Source of the DNA: Austropuccinia psidii | Taxonomy: Eukaryota; Basidiomycota; Pucciniomycetes; Pucciniales; Sphaerophragmiaceae | Direction: 5' to 3' | Length of the DNA: 64,000 nt | Assembly (NCBI GenBank): GCA_023105745.1 | Contig: JALGQZ010000001.1 | Coordinates: 54,692,937-54,756,936, forward strand | Shown here: in pieces, positions 36,824 through 50,084 of the stretch | How positions within the stretch are numbered: the first letter of the stretch is position 1 | Layout of the letters: every line of letters begins with the position of its first letter | Notes under the pieces: generated by a model | The model's database searches: none | The model's input: only the letters and a program-made list of their open reading frames with translations | Told to the model about the DNA's origin: nothing | Made by a program: the position numbers and the translations under genes

Positions 36824-38893
36824 TGAAAGGTTTTCTTGTGGGTACTTTAACTGACCCTTACTGTAAGGTTTGACTATGAAACAATAAGTAAAAATTACTA
36901 ATTTATTACTTATTGTACTCTGAATGTCCTTATGAATTGAATAAATAAGATTAAAAATATAATAATAATAAATAATTATTATTATTATGGCGTAAAATAA
37001 TTATATTATTAAATAAATATAATAATATAATTTATATTATGAAAATATAATATAATAAATAAATATATTAATATAAAATAATTGATATATTTAAAAAGCT
37101 CTTTATTATTGTTACCAACAAATAATAAAGGCGTAAAAAAATTGCTTTTTATTAATAAAAAACAATTAATAACAATAATATTACTAATATTAAAGTTATG
37201 AATTAATATAAATACTATTTATATTAATTAAAGAATTATTAAGAGAGTAATAATAGAGATATCATTATAATAAGAGAAAATAACCTACTTTTAACACTTA
37301 ATATAATAATTTTGAAATATTTTACGCCAAAAAATATAAATACAACTTTTTCAAATTGTATTTACAATAAAAATAAAGAAAATTACAAATTATTCTGGAT
37401 TTTTACGTGGAAATGAGTTTTTATAGAGATTTTTAACAAAAACAATTAAATAACTGATTTAATCACGTCAAAATAGATGATTATAATAAAGTGGTCTTTG
37501 TTCTTTAATAATATAATGGTTTTATATATAAAGAATAAAGAATATTACCTTTGATTTAGTTGTTTTAATGTTTTTGATGCGTCTGAGGGGAAAATAGAGT
37601 AAAAAGAGCTCTATTTATAGTAAATACCTCCCTCCTAGAGTCCAACAGGCTTCTAGTAGACGTGTACTGATCATATCCACTGGAATTGATGAATATCTTA
37701 AGGTTTGGAGATGATTACATCATTATCAAACCATATTTCATCATTATTATACCATTATTTAGAGTTATCACTATAACTCTAAAGTTGATGACATCAGAGG
37801 CTTGGCAGAACCCCAAATTTCGTGGATTTTATTAGTTTTAATCATAAAATAATAGTATTCACCAATTTTATCACTCTTAAGATTGTTAAACTTAAATTAA
37901 GGTTACTGTGAGTGATCTTAACTGCTCAAATTAAGCTCAAACTTTGATCCTCAATAACTTTTAAGATTTACACGCTACAGAAATTCGGAGAGTGAATTCT
38001 GATAGCCTGACATAACCTTATTATTCTTCCAACAGCTTTTCATTACATCATCAAAACTCTAATTTTGATGATTTTTCTTGTAACTCATCTTTTCTGTCAA
38101 AATTCAATATTTTAAACTTCAAACCTTGATTTCAGGGGGTTATACCCTGAATTTCCTAATAACAATTACACCATTCTTCACGAATGAACTATTAGAATCC
38201 AATTGTATACTTTATTTTAAGTTTGGACCACTTTCACAACAAAGTGGTCAACAGCTCTGTTGATTTTTATCAATATTTCATCATAGGTTTTAACCTTGTT
38301 TATAATTTGTAAAATAAAGATCATATCTGTGTTCTTACAGTAATTAAGTGGTAACTTTATTTTTGGTTCATCATTCTATCATGTATAGTTTAGGAGATAT
38401 TAGCTATGATCCTTGAATATATGCGTTGACCAAAAAAGTGCATATATTCAGGTTAATTCCTTAAGTATTAACTTTGGAAATTAGCTTATTAATTGTTTTA
38501 TGTGTATATTGTCGTGGAGAATCTACTGGTACAATTTATTTTACATGTTGTTTCATTAGTTCTTGAGATAAATAAGGTTTTATGGTTTCTATAAGGTATT
38601 ATACCTTATAATTCATTAAATATTGACTTTACAGATATGCCATAAAAATGGTATATGTGTATTTTTCCATGGGGAATCCAATGGTATAATTTATTTTACA
38701 TGTTGATTCATTGGCTTTTAAGTTAAACCAATTTTTGTACCAATTTATGGTATTTTTTGTATATTTAAGTAATTATTTTTAATGTATAATTATTCTAAGT
38801 AATTTTAATATAATTATATTAAAGGTATAATTATTCTGAGTCTTTTTTGTGACCTTATTGGGTATGTGGTCATATCTCAAAGGCTCACACTTA
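36824..38893. repeat. LTR-like AT-rich repeat R, copy 2
   Basis: About 2070 bp, starting TGAAAGG and ending near GGCTCACACTTA, flanked by CTTGA (36819-36823 and 38894-38898). It aligns with copy 1 and, at its right end, with copy 3. No protein-coding trace, so it looks like a solo LTR of a family whose internal part is absent here. Confidence 0.7.
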
Positions 38894-40290
38894 CTTGACC
38901 AAAACAGAATCAGTACCATCTGATTCTTTCTCTTCCAGAGAATATTCCTTATCATCCGCTTGACCATCCTCAGGAAGGCCATGAAGAGAGGCCTTTAAAA
39001 TTCCTGGATATTTTAGAAAGCCTCCTGAGACCTATCTTGATATTTTACAACCCAATCCCTGCTCCTGAATTTCATTTCTCCCTTAATAATGGGAGCTCAG
39101 CTAAGGGGCTGATGGTGTTCCATATAAGAGAGCCCTGGTAGGGGAAGTAGAAAAATATTGAGATCTTCCATTTCTTTCAGGAGGTTAGTGTTGTACTGTA
39201 AGTATTAATCAAAAGTGAATTCAAGAATGGAAAAAAATAATTCAATTACTGATATATTAAGTGAGTTAATATCAATGTGTCTTGAAGATACGTTAATTCA
39301 ATCTATTAGGGAAAATAAACATCAGCAGATATCTTCAGGTAAATAAAGAAAATGAAAATTATTGGGGAATAAATATCTAACATATTGAGCTCAAAAGAGA
39401 TTAAAAATGAATAAATCTTCCAGTGAGCCAAAAATCTCTTGGGAATAAATTAAACACTAATTTTACATAAAATAATTTTTTAAGAAACATTTATTCCATT
39501 AGAAAGTTCTGATAACAAGACTTTTATGCATGTGACCTGAAACATCAAATTGAAAGGAATGATAATTAACAGAGAAGCTAAGTAGAAAAATTCTTAAAGA
39601 TGAAAATGTTTTCATGAGTATTGAACAACATTATGAGAGAGAAAATGAAAGTCCATCAGGAATTAATGAGGGATGATTGAGAGAAATCATGCTTAAGCTG
39701 ATCAAAGTATTTGAAAATTTTAATTAATTAGAATTGAATCACATTAAATAATGAATGAGAGAGGATAAATTATCAACCAATTGGTCCAATTTCACAGGGA
39801 CCCTTGAAAATAATAGCTTCCTATAAATTGGTTAACTAGAGCTGAATTTGATTAATTGGATACAATTTAGGAGAGAAAAGGACATACGTCTTTGACTATA
39901 ATTCAGTAAAGAAATTAATCAATATAATAAGATCTAACCAAGTAGAACCTTCTATCACTGTGTCAACCTGTTCAGAAGGAATAAGGGAGCTAATAAGGAG
40001 GTGACCACCAATAGCCACTGGGAAAGAAAGGTGTATATGAAAATGACTGCTCTAGAGCTACCAATATTTGATATCAATATAAAAGGAAATAAAGGGAAAA
40101 AATAAATACAGTAGATTATTCAACTGGAAGAAAGCCTCAGGGTTGCAAGAGAGGGTGGTACATTTAAAACGCTGAGAGCATGAGAGCTCAATCGAGGTTT
40201 TGAGCTGAATTTACTTTCTGGGAAAAGTATCTAGCCAGCTTCAAAAATGAGAACAGTGAAGAAGAACTATTTTTTTGTTGATATTCTACC
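38894..40290 (-). pseudogene. Relic 5' end of an element-A relative (gag start, leader, LTR part)
   Basis: 38905-39240 aligns with the start of element A gag (landmarks CAGTACCATC, TCTTCCAGAG, ATTCCTGGA, and the GGGAGCTCAGCTAAGGGGCTG stretch against element A's gag leader). Leader-like sequence follows to 39789. From 39790 (TTTCACAGGGA, compare TGTCACAGGGG) the sequence follows the element A LTR: TCACTGTGTCAACCTG, AGGTGACCACCAA, then a decayed copy of the start-site region. It fades out near 40290. Heavily mutated and truncated. Confidence 0.65.
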
Positions 40291-40488
40291 AGGAATACAA
40301 AATATATAAGTAAAATTGGTACCTAGGAGATAGTGAGAGAAATTATGCATGCAGATCAATTGAGTACTAAAGCTTTAACTTAGTATGAAGATATGATATG
40401 ATTGGTGTTTTTACTCAACAAGTAAAATATAGCGTTAAAGACATAATGGGTATTTAGTAGTGATAAATAGCTGTGTTTCATACTTAGG

Positions 40489-40493
40489 GATTT
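40489..40493. repeat. Target-site duplication GATTT, left of element B
   Basis: GATTT precedes the left LTR and is repeated at 50080-50084 after the right LTR. Confidence 0.95.
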
Positions 40494-41931
40494 TGTCAGC
40501 CTGTGACTCAAAACCAGAGCACAAGCATCACTGCCAAAACACCATAAATTAATGGTATAGCCAAGATACCACCAAAACATGGAGCTGAGCCAAATTAGGT
40601 CAAAAGGTATCAAAAGAAAGGTAAAACTCACCCCTTTCCAGATATACAAGTCCCATCATCATAGGACAAATAATAACAAAGTTATTCCTGCTCAAAGTTG
40701 TTGGTGAGCATAAACCTTAATTTTCACCTCTCATCTGAAATACATAGTAAGATGCTTAACCCAATAAAACGGGTATTCCGAATAAAGCTCTAAGTCTGGG
40801 CTATACAATGGTACCAGCCAAACTGAGCTAGCACCAGTATTACTGAGGTTATGACCAAATTCAGGCCAAATAAGGGTGAACAAAACATTCACCTCCCATC
40901 TAGCTTCTACAGTTTTAGTGTGAGATACCTCAAGTGGGTTTTTTTGGGAAGAGCACAATCAGGGCTATCTGATGGTGTCATCCATTTCCTCATATCTCAA
41001 CTAGAACAAAAGGTATGGGGCAAACAAGCCCAATAAAGCTTTTGCCTAAAACATGCATATGTACAAAATATCTTCTACATGGGATAGCTTTGCCATATTT
41101 AATGATAACCATATCAAATAAGGTACCATTGTGTAGAAATCATACAGGGCTACGCACTGAACCAATTTTGAGGATGATATCTCAATAACTGACAAAGGTA
41201 TGGCGGTTTTAAGGTCAAAATCCCACATTTTGGCCAATACAGCCTTACCATGGGATAATATCCCATTACCATGATTATGAGGTGTCAAACAGACAAAGAA
41301 GCATGTTTATACTTCAATACCTCATAAGTCAGTAAATACCGGGGTCGCATACAGTTTCTGTACAGCATTTTATGTGTCATACACGTCAGAAGAAGGCTAT
41401 GCAGTCCCCAGATGAAGATTTTCACCCTGTATTTGTGAGAACTGCCCAGATGTGGTTTTGAAACAACATCTGAGCCCAATACAGGATATAAAGGCCTTTT
41501 GCAAACCACAAGCCTGTCTCAGAGAGTGAAAAATCTTCACTTCCTCTACATGGAAAGGTCTAGTAACCTTTCCACCCCATTTCAGGATAAAAGGAGGGCT
41601 TTTCACAGCCAAAAAAGCTTTCCACATTGTTCTCTTAAATTCCTATGTAGTAGAACTGTCAAAAAAAGTTATACTCTTGGAAAATAACCATGTATAATTA
41701 TAATCTTAATTATTGTAGTCTTTATTATTGTCATCCAACAGGTAAAGCTGCACCCAGGGCTTTCAACAGTGCTCACCACCACTATTTTATAATAGTAAAG
41801 CCCTTCAAATTTCATTATAAAATCCTTATTCTCTATCAATACCTTTGTTTTAAATATTTTATCACGTGTCACAATCACAGTTAAAGCTGTAAATAGCCCA
41901 ATTACTACTTCTACATGAACTCAACCTGACA
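40494..41931 (+). repeat. Element B 5' LTR
   Basis: 1438 bp. It contains at 40669-40686 the 18-mer AATAATAACAAAGTTATT, identical to the core of the satellite monomer. ORFs inside it are chance. Confidence 0.95.
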
Positions 41932-41934
41932 TTT

Positions 41935-41947
41935 TGGGGGCCTGGCC
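41935..41947 (+). promoter_or_regulatory. Candidate primer-binding site of element B
   Basis: TGGGGGCCTGGCC begins three bases after the LTR and has the TGG start of a tRNA-primed site. I cannot assign the tRNA. No complement is seen in the LTR, so element B seems primed differently from element A. Confidence 0.4.
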
Positions 41948-42495
41948 ATGTTTTAACCTTTTTTGGACGTTAAAGTGAGTTTTTTCACTTATTTTCTCTA
42001 TTTCTGACATTTTGTTTTGTGTTTTTAGGCGTAATGTTTCTTAAATATATGTATATATATTATATATTTCCTGGATTAATTGGTGTATACACCATTTTAT
42101 ACTCATATTATAAGAGTATCTTTCACGTTGCTAATAACCACAGGACCTTATTTTTGGCGTGTTTTACATATAAAAACACTTTAAGACACTAATAAAGTCT
42201 TTTTTTAATTAAATAAAGACACCTCTTACTGTAAAACCAACAGTTGAGGCGTGGTTGGGCATATTGTTAATTCAATTACCTTCTTATACACCGCCTTTTA
42301 CCAGATTATACTTGCTAATTACAGGTAATCTGTAAGATATTGGTATACAAACAGTATACCAAGTATCTGTAAGCTGTATTTCTGGCGTGAAATTTTTAAT
42401 TCAATTACACTGTCATTACACAAGGGCATATTGTAGTAATATACAAGCCCAGAGGCCATTCTTAGACGTGCAAACAGCATTTTAAAAAGTCTTAA
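41948..42495 (+). other. Element B leader with recurrent GGCGT words
   Basis: About 550 bases of AT-rich leader in which GGCGT or GACGT recurs (near 42029, 42157, 42247, 42385, 42465) and TTAATTCAATTAC occurs twice (near 42270 and 42392). No ORF. Confidence 0.5.
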
Positions 42496-44775
42496 TTGAC
42501 ATTAAGCCCTCTTTTCCTGTTTGATTCAGTGGAAGATAACTTCATACCACTAGAGACCCAGTCACAGGCCAACATACCAGTGACACCCTCAGAACCAGAT
42601 GGCAGCAAAGGGAAAGGAAAGAGGCACAGTGAAAGCCTTATCACAGAAAAGAAGTGGACACCTATTGCCAACCAGAAGAGTAGAAAACCACAAAATTCTT
42701 CTTCAATACAAGGTAAACCAGCCTTAACAGCTTGTACAGGGAAAATTACTATAATTAACCCAGTTGTAAACTCTAAAGGTAAATTGCCCAAATCAGCAGA
42801 CAAAAAATTTTTACAAGGCACAGTCAAAGGCAAATACCCTAAGAACATAAAGTTTTTGACTGCTTGCAAACACTGACATGTCACCTGTATACCTCAGAGA
42901 CCTTGGCTTCCAAAGGCACCAACTAGAGGACAGAGAAGGATTTTCCAGAACCAGAAGACCTGGAAGACAACACCTTGGACACAGTGGTGGATGGCAAAAC
43001 AATGAGGGAGATAATATAAACCTTGACATTCATATTCCATTTCAACAAGAACCTCAAACCAGAGGACTGGAAAGACATGGATCAAGTTCTTCAGCTCCAC
43101 CAACTCCTCAAAGATTTCCTCCAATGGAGCATGGACAACAAGAGGTTCAACCTGGCATCTCACTGGGAAGGAATTGGAACAAGTTTCCAGAAGATCTGTC
43201 TCAAAGAGGTAGACTTCAAGGACCTTATGGTAACCACCAAAGGTTGGTATCCTACCAGGCGGTTCAGACTCCTGGTGGCAAGGGCAAACAGGATAGGGAG
43301 AATCAAGCCACTATCCAAGCTATAGAAGAACAGCTGACCCAGACAGGGCATAATCAGATTCCTTCAGGCTGACAAGTAGCAGGCCAAATCAGCTCTACTG
43401 TGGCCCCACACCATTCAGAAACCAGCAGATCAGTGGCCAAGAGTCTCCATTCTTCACAATTGCAGGAGGTTTCCAGGAGAAGACCAGGAAACAAGGGAAA
43501 AAACAAGACCTTCTTCAACCAGAGGAAGAGAGAGTCAGACCCCATGATCCAGAAGCTGTAGTTCTAAATAACTCTAGAATCAGTAGTCCCATCAATAGAG
43601 ATATTACCCCTACTCAAATTGAACATAATGTTGTCACACCTGAGAGTAACTTAAACAGTGATGCACTGTGGTTACAAATGTCCCAATATGCTGAGCAAAC
43701 TCAAAAGCAGTTTGCAGGACGTTAAGGAAGCCATGAGAGGATGAAAAAATTAACAGCCTTTATGGATAAAATTGTTAAAACCCTTCAAGAAGAACATGCT
43801 CAATTGAGAAAAGCTTCTGAAGAAACCCACAAAAGACTGAATATAGTCTTTTAAGAACAACACCACAGCAGAAGGGACAGTTATTGTCTGGATCAAGATA
43901 TAAAAAAATTGTTCAATGTCTACCATAACATAAAGCCCCAAACACAAGGCCATTTTAAGGATAATCCATATCACCCAGATGACATCAAACCAGATTCCAT
44001 GATGGTGAATAAGGCAAAATCTCCATCACAATGCCAGGATGGGGATAAAATGTCTTATTCTGAGAAGGAAGCCTTGAAACAACTTCCTGAGGCCTCAAGC
44101 TAGCCCAAATTCTCTGGAACAGGAGAATATGATCATATGGAGCTCATAGATTATATTTACTGACTCTTCATTGATGTACCAAGCATACCAGATTACTGGA
44201 TTACTGCTAGACTAAATACAGCATTTAAAAGTCATGCTAGTATATGGTACACAGAAATGAAAGAAATCAATGGCAGAAGAAACTGGCCATGGTGGAAGAC
44301 TCGAATAATCCAAAAGTACAGTAATGGTACTTATATATGGCAAATGACCATGTCATTTGAAAATGACATATACTCTGTGGACAAAGATCCATATGAGTGT
44401 TGTCTTAGACAGTCTAAAAGACTTAAAGCCATTGATCCTCAGATGAACATCCAAATCAGGAATCACAAACTTCTGACACAACTGCCAGGAGAACAAGAGC
44501 ATGCAGTAAAACGCAGATGAAACCAAAATTTCACTCTAGATGAGATTTCCAATACCTTACAAGAGGTGAGGGGAAGAACTAATATAGGGAAATTCAGCCT
44601 ATATAGAAGCAGTAGTTTCAAAGAGAAACAACCTCTCAGGGTGGAGTTTAAAGATAAACACAGAGAAAGAGTGGCAGAAGTGGCAAAGGAGAAAAATTCT
44701 TGTCACAATTGTGGTTCAACAGACCACTATGCCAACAACTGTCCAAGAGCAAAGAAAAAAAGTCTATGCCATTGA
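42496..44775 (+). pseudogene. gag: Element B gag, broken
   Basis: The first frame (42496-42876) gives a Lys/Ser-rich N-terminus (SKGKGKRHSESLITEKKW). Frame changes carry it on through NLKPEDWKDMDQVLQLHQLL (43050-43110) and RENQATIQAIEEQLTQTGHN (43300-43350). Coiled-coil-like text follows near 43740-43930. The capsid-like part has SGTGEYDHMELIDYIY, then ARLNTAFKSHASIWYTEM and RRNWPWWKTRIIQKYSNG (44110-44340), and the knuckle is CHNCGSTDHYANNC (44701-44742). Stops at 44101 and 44161 and a one-base excess in an A run near 44757 break the frame. The product would be the structural Gag. Confidence 0.85.
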
Positions 44776-47700
44776 GAAAGTCCCAGAGGAGGAATCCCCA
44801 ACAGAGGATTCTGACCCAGACTCCATGGGTGATGCCATCAGAGAACCATATGAAGATGACCAAGACCCAAGAGAAGAATTTCTAGTGGAATACCAAGAGG
44901 AAACCCCACTAGAAATTCTGGACATACAGCTGGAAGCAGGGATGCCACACGACACTGCCAACAAAAACTTGTGCAAACATACACAAGATGCACAAACATT
45001 CCTGGTTACACCAACCAAAGGGATGGCATATATACATGGAACAGCCACAAATGTGACTGTCTGTATTGACAATTCTCTACATTCACTGATCATTGATAGT
45101 GGGGCAGACTGCTCCATAGTGGCCAGAAATTATCTAGATAACCACTTCCCAAATTGGGAAAAACAGCTCTTGCCCACCAAGGCAAAGAACTTTAAAAGTG
45201 CTCCAGGGAAGATGACTTCTATTGGGAAAATTATCAAGGAGATGATAATACCCCACAGGAAGGGTAATATCAGACTTAACCCAGAGTTTTTAGTGCTTGA
45301 TGATTCCTACATCCAAGGCTTCTTACTGGGAACAGATTAGCAAACTATTTATGGCATAGATGTTTACAATAGTAAAAACAGGCACATTAGCGTTGGTACC
45401 AACAACAAGAATAAAGTATCACTTGATATATACCAAATCTCTACCCATGATCTACTGGAGGAGCTACTGAATGAATTCAGAGAGGGCCAGTTTAGCACTA
45501 CCCTCACCAGTAAATAAAAACTAAGCTTACTGAAGATGCTGAGGAAGAACAGACCAGCATTTGCCATTGGTGAAGAGCCACTAGGCAAGATCAAAGGCCA
45601 AGATATAGAGCTATATCTGCATGTGAAAAGACCTTATCTACCCATGCTCAGGAGACCTCCTTGTCCAGCAAATCTGGAAACCAGGAAATAAATTGAAAAA
45701 AATATCAATGAACTCCTGGACATGGATGTCATAAGAAAGATTGGACATAATGAAATAGTGGAAATCAACACTCCTGTCCTAATCACCTGGAATGATGGCA
45801 AGTCTAGACTATGTGGAGGATTCAGAGCTCTGAACAACTACACAAAAGCAGACAGGTACCCTATACCTAGGATAGCTCATGCCTTGGATAAACTGGCAAA
45901 AGCCAAATACATAACAGAAATGGATTGTATGAAAGGCTTCCACCAAAATGGAGTTAAACTAAACTTCATGAAATTGCTCAGAAAAATATGCCATATGGGC
46001 ATATATGAGTATACCAGGATTCCATTTGGCATCAAAAATGCACCAGCCCACTTCCAAAGGATGATGGACACAATACTTCAAGAAGAAATATTGGAAGGCT
46101 GGATGGTGGTATATATTGATGATATCATTATATACTCAGAGAAATGGGAACACCATTTACAATACATAGACAGAGTGCTAAGTAAATGTACACCCAGAAA
46201 TCTGAAAATTTCACTGCAAAAGTGTAATTTTGGCCAACAAGAGCTACTTGCTCTAGGACATAAAGGCTCAGGTCTTAGTTTGGAAATTGACCAGAATAAA
46301 GTAGAAGCAGTACTTCAAAAGCCATACCAAAGAGCATCAAAGAGATGCGATCTTTCCTTGGGTTTGCTAGCTACTGTAGAAACCACATCAAGAATTTTTC
46401 CCACATAACTAGTATTTTATACAAGCTATGTTCAAAAGATGTAGTTTTTGAAATTAACAAGAAAAGGATGGATGCATATAAGAGGATCAAATATGAACTC
46501 AAAAATGCACCTGTGCTCATCTTGCCTTACTTTGAACTACCATTCAAGTTATACATAGATGCAGCATGTAGCCAAGGCTTAGGAGAAGCCTTCACCAACG
46601 ACAAATTGTAGATGGTGAACCAAGAGAGGGAGTAATATGTTACATCTCTAGGCAACCGGAAGATTCAGAAGCCAGGGATGGGGCCACTCAGACTGAATGT
46701 CTATGCCTAGTCTGGGCTCTGAAAAAACTCCATTATTATCTGGAGGGTGCAGTCATTGAAAGTTACACAGACTGCACAGCCTTGAAGTCTTTACTGAACA
46801 TGAAGACTACAAATAGACACATGCTGAGATGGCAAATAGCCATCCATTAGTATAGAGGGAATATTAATATCATATACAAAGAAGATCAAAGTCATACCAA
46901 TGCAGATGGCCACTGGATAATGTCAGGAGCAATCCAGCTTATGACCCTGAAGTTTCAGCCAAGATCCCTATCCATTTCATGGAAATAGATAGGAGGAAGA
47001 ACTTCAGATTCTCTTGATGGGTACCATGATGTGGTACCCTTGACAGTGGAAAGACTGATTCAGAAGGAACAGAAACTCCCATACTGGGAATAAGCTCCTC
47101 AGAACTGTGCAATGAATTTTTCAGTGCAGTACTGAAGTCTTATGCCAAACAAAAACAGTGTGGCATATTAATACAACTCCTTCAACAAGAATACAGGAGT
47201 CCAGAACTGGAATCCCAGCTAGAAGAACCCTGGTTGGGGGCCTATAAGGATAACAAGTTCTTCCCTGTGGATGGCCTGCTTTACCACAGAGAGAAGCACA
47301 CAAGTGCACTCACAGTGGTAGATAGAGACCACATCTCCCTGATCCTGCAGGAATGCTATGACTGCCCCTATATGGGACACATGAGTGAAGACAGGACCAA
47401 AGAGAGGGTAGCAAGCACAGCTTGGTGGCCCAAGTGGGAAAAAGAGTTTAGTGAATACATCAACACTTGTGAAAGATTCCAAAAGGCAAATAGGAAGCAT
47501 GGGAAGAAGTATGGGTTACTTCAACACATAGAGGAACCCAAACACGCATGGGAAACCATCAATATGGACTGGGTAACAGGACTTGTCCCAGGGGGCAAAG
47601 ACAAACACAATGCCTGCTTAATCATAATTGATAGGTTCAGCAGAGGTATGAGGTGTCTACCATGCCATAAAGAGCACACAGAGTCTCTAAAACCAGCATT

Positions 47701-48640
47701 AGTGATAGGGACCAAAAATTCACATCTGAATTTTGTACCAACTTGTATGACATGCTTAGCACCAAGCTTGCATTCTCCACAGCTTACCATTCACAAACAG
47801 ATGGCCTAGCTGAAAGGATGATCCAGATAATGGAGGAATCCTGAGAAGGATCTGTGCCTATAGCATGGAATATGAGGACCATGAGGGATACACCCATGAC
47901 TGGGTTACCCTTCTACCAGCTGCTCAACTGGCTTATAATACAAGTCAGCACTCTACCACAGGAAAAACACCTGCACTGATAGAGAAAGGGTGGAAATGAC
48001 TGTTGCCTGTGGATCACTTGAAAAAGAATCTGCTGACTATCCATTCCACATCCAAGGACTTCCATGACAGGTGGAAGAGGGCTTGTGAAACAGCTTCCAA
48101 ATGCATAGCTGAGGCAAAAGAATATAATAAGCAGAGGTGGGACAAGACACACATGGAACCTGACTTTAAGGAAGGGGACCAGGTGCTAGTGTCTACACTA
48201 AGCTTTAATAATCTTAAAGGAACCAAGAATATGAGAGACTCCTTTGTAGGGCCCTTCATTATCATATAGTTGATAGGAAATAATGCAGTGGGAGTCAAAC
48301 TTACAGGGGAATTTTCCAGGAAGCACCCAGTCTTTCCAGTAAGTTTAGTCAAGCCATCTTTTCAAACAGAGGAGGACAAACTCCCCTCCAGGAGGAGGAA
48401 CCCCACATCACCAGAGATAGTGGAAGTGAAGAATTCCCCTGGACCTGTGAGTAAAATCATCAGGGCCAGGAATATCAGACTTAATGGGAAGGATAAAAGA
48501 TAATACTTACTCAGATTCAAGAACCAAACAGCTGATAAGGACAAATGGTTGGCAGAAGATGCCATACCAGATGGGAACCTTCATTTAAGGAGATTCAGAG
48601 CCGCTAGGAGGACTGAAAAGTCTCATCAATGATGAGTCTT
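44711..48640 (+). pseudogene. pol: Element B pol: PR-RT-RH-IN, broken
   Basis: Protease DSGADCSIVARNYL lies near 45095. RT runs about 45700-46320 with CMKGFHQNGVKLN, IPFGIKNAPAHFQRMMD and VVYIDDIIIYSE. RNase H includes KLYIDAACSQGLG near 46550. The integrase finger is at 47370-47490 (GHMSEDRTKERV, with the last Cys pair altered to CERF), and the core starts with INMDWVTGLVPGGKDKHNA near 47560. Core text resumes after a deletion near 47700. The C-terminal part continues to about 48630 with ARNIRLNGKDKR, a stop, then a weakened chromo-like stretch (YLLRFKNQTADKDKWLAED). At least eight stops or frame changes. The purine tract before the 3' LTR is at 48644-48654. Confidence 0.88.
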
Positions 48641-48656
48641 TTTTAGAGGGAGGGTA

Positions 48657-50079
48657 TGTCAGCCTGTGACTCAAAACCAGTGCACAAGCATGACAGCCAA
48701 AACACCATAAACCAATGGTATAGCCAAGATACCACCAAAACATGGATCTGAGCTAAATTAGCTCAAAAGGTATCAAAAGAAAGGTAAAACTCACCCCTTT
48801 CCAAAGATCCAAGTCCCATCATCATAGGACAAAGAATAACACAGTTATTCCTGCTCAAAGTTGTTTCTGAGCATAAACCTTAATTTTCACCTCTCATCTG
48901 AAATACAGAGTAAGAGGCTTAACCCCATAAAATGGGTATTCAAAATGAAGCTCTAGGTCTGGGCTATCCAATGGTACCAGCTAGACTGAGCTAGCACCAG
49001 TATCACTGAGGTTATGACCAAATTCAGGCCAAATAAGGGTGAACAAAACATTCACCTCCCATCTAACCTCTACAGTTTTAGTGTGAGATACCCAAAGTGG
49101 GGTCTTTTTGGAAAGAGCACAATCAGGACTATCTGATGGTGTCACCCATTCCCTCATATCTCAACCAGAACAAAGGTTATGGGGAAAACAAGCCCAATAA
49201 AGCTTTTGTATAAAACACGCAAATGTACAAAATATCTTGTACATGGGATAACTTTGCCATATTTAATGATAACCCTATCAAATAAGGTACCATTGTGTCT
49301 ACCAAATACAGGGATACACACTGAACAAATTTTGAGGTTGATATCTCAAGAATCGACAAAGGTATGGCTGTTTTAAGGTCAAAATCCCACATTTTGCCCA
49401 ATACAGCCTTACCATGGGATATTATCCCATAACCATGATTATGAGGTGTCAAAAGAACAAAGAAGCATTTTTATACTTCAATGCCTCATAATTCAGTCAA
49501 TACTGGGGTCCCATAAAGTTTCTGTACAGCATTCTATGTGTCATACACGTCAGAAGAAGGCTATCTGGTCCCCAGATGAAAATTTTCACCCTGTATTGGT
49601 GAAAACTGCCCAGATGTAGCTTTGAAACCACACCTAAGACCAATACAGGCTATAAAGGCCTTTTGCAAAAGACAAGCCTGTCTAAGAGAGTGAAAAATCT
49701 TCAATTCCTCTATGTGGAAAGGTTTAGTAACTTTTCCACCCCATTTCAGGATAAAAGGAGGGCTTTTCACAGCCAGAAAAGCTTTCCACATCATTGCTTA
49801 AATTCCTACGTAGTAAAATTGTCAAAAGCAGTTATACTCTTGGAAAATAACCAGGTATAATTATAATCTTAATTATTGTCATCCAACAGGTAAAGCTGCA
49901 CCCAGGGCTTTCAATAGCACTCACCCCCACTATTTTATAATAGTAAAGCCCTTTAGATTTTATTATAAAATCCTTATTCTCTCTCAATACCTTTATTTTA
50001 AATCTTTTATCATGTGTCACAGTCACAGTTAAAGTTGTAAATAGCCTAATTACTACTTCTACATATACTCAACCTGACA
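48657..50079 (+). repeat. Element B 3' LTR
   Basis: 1423 bp, aligned along its whole length with the 5' LTR but with many substitutions and small indels. Starts TGTCAGCC and ends CCTGACA. Confidence 0.95.
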
Positions 50080-50084
50080 GATTT

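Larger units (their letters stand above)
40494..50079 (+). mobile_element. Element B: old complete Ty3/Gypsy element
   Basis: 9586 bp on the plus strand, bounded by TGTCAGCC...CCTGACA LTRs and GATTT target duplications. Order: LTR (40494-41931), primer site, long leader, gag with CCHC knuckle, protease, RT (YIDD), RNase H, integrase, purine tract AGAGGGAGGG, LTR (48657-50079). Over the first 350 bp the LTRs differ at roughly 9 percent of positions by my count, so insertion is far older than element A. All ORFs are broken by stops and frameshifts. Confidence 0.95.
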
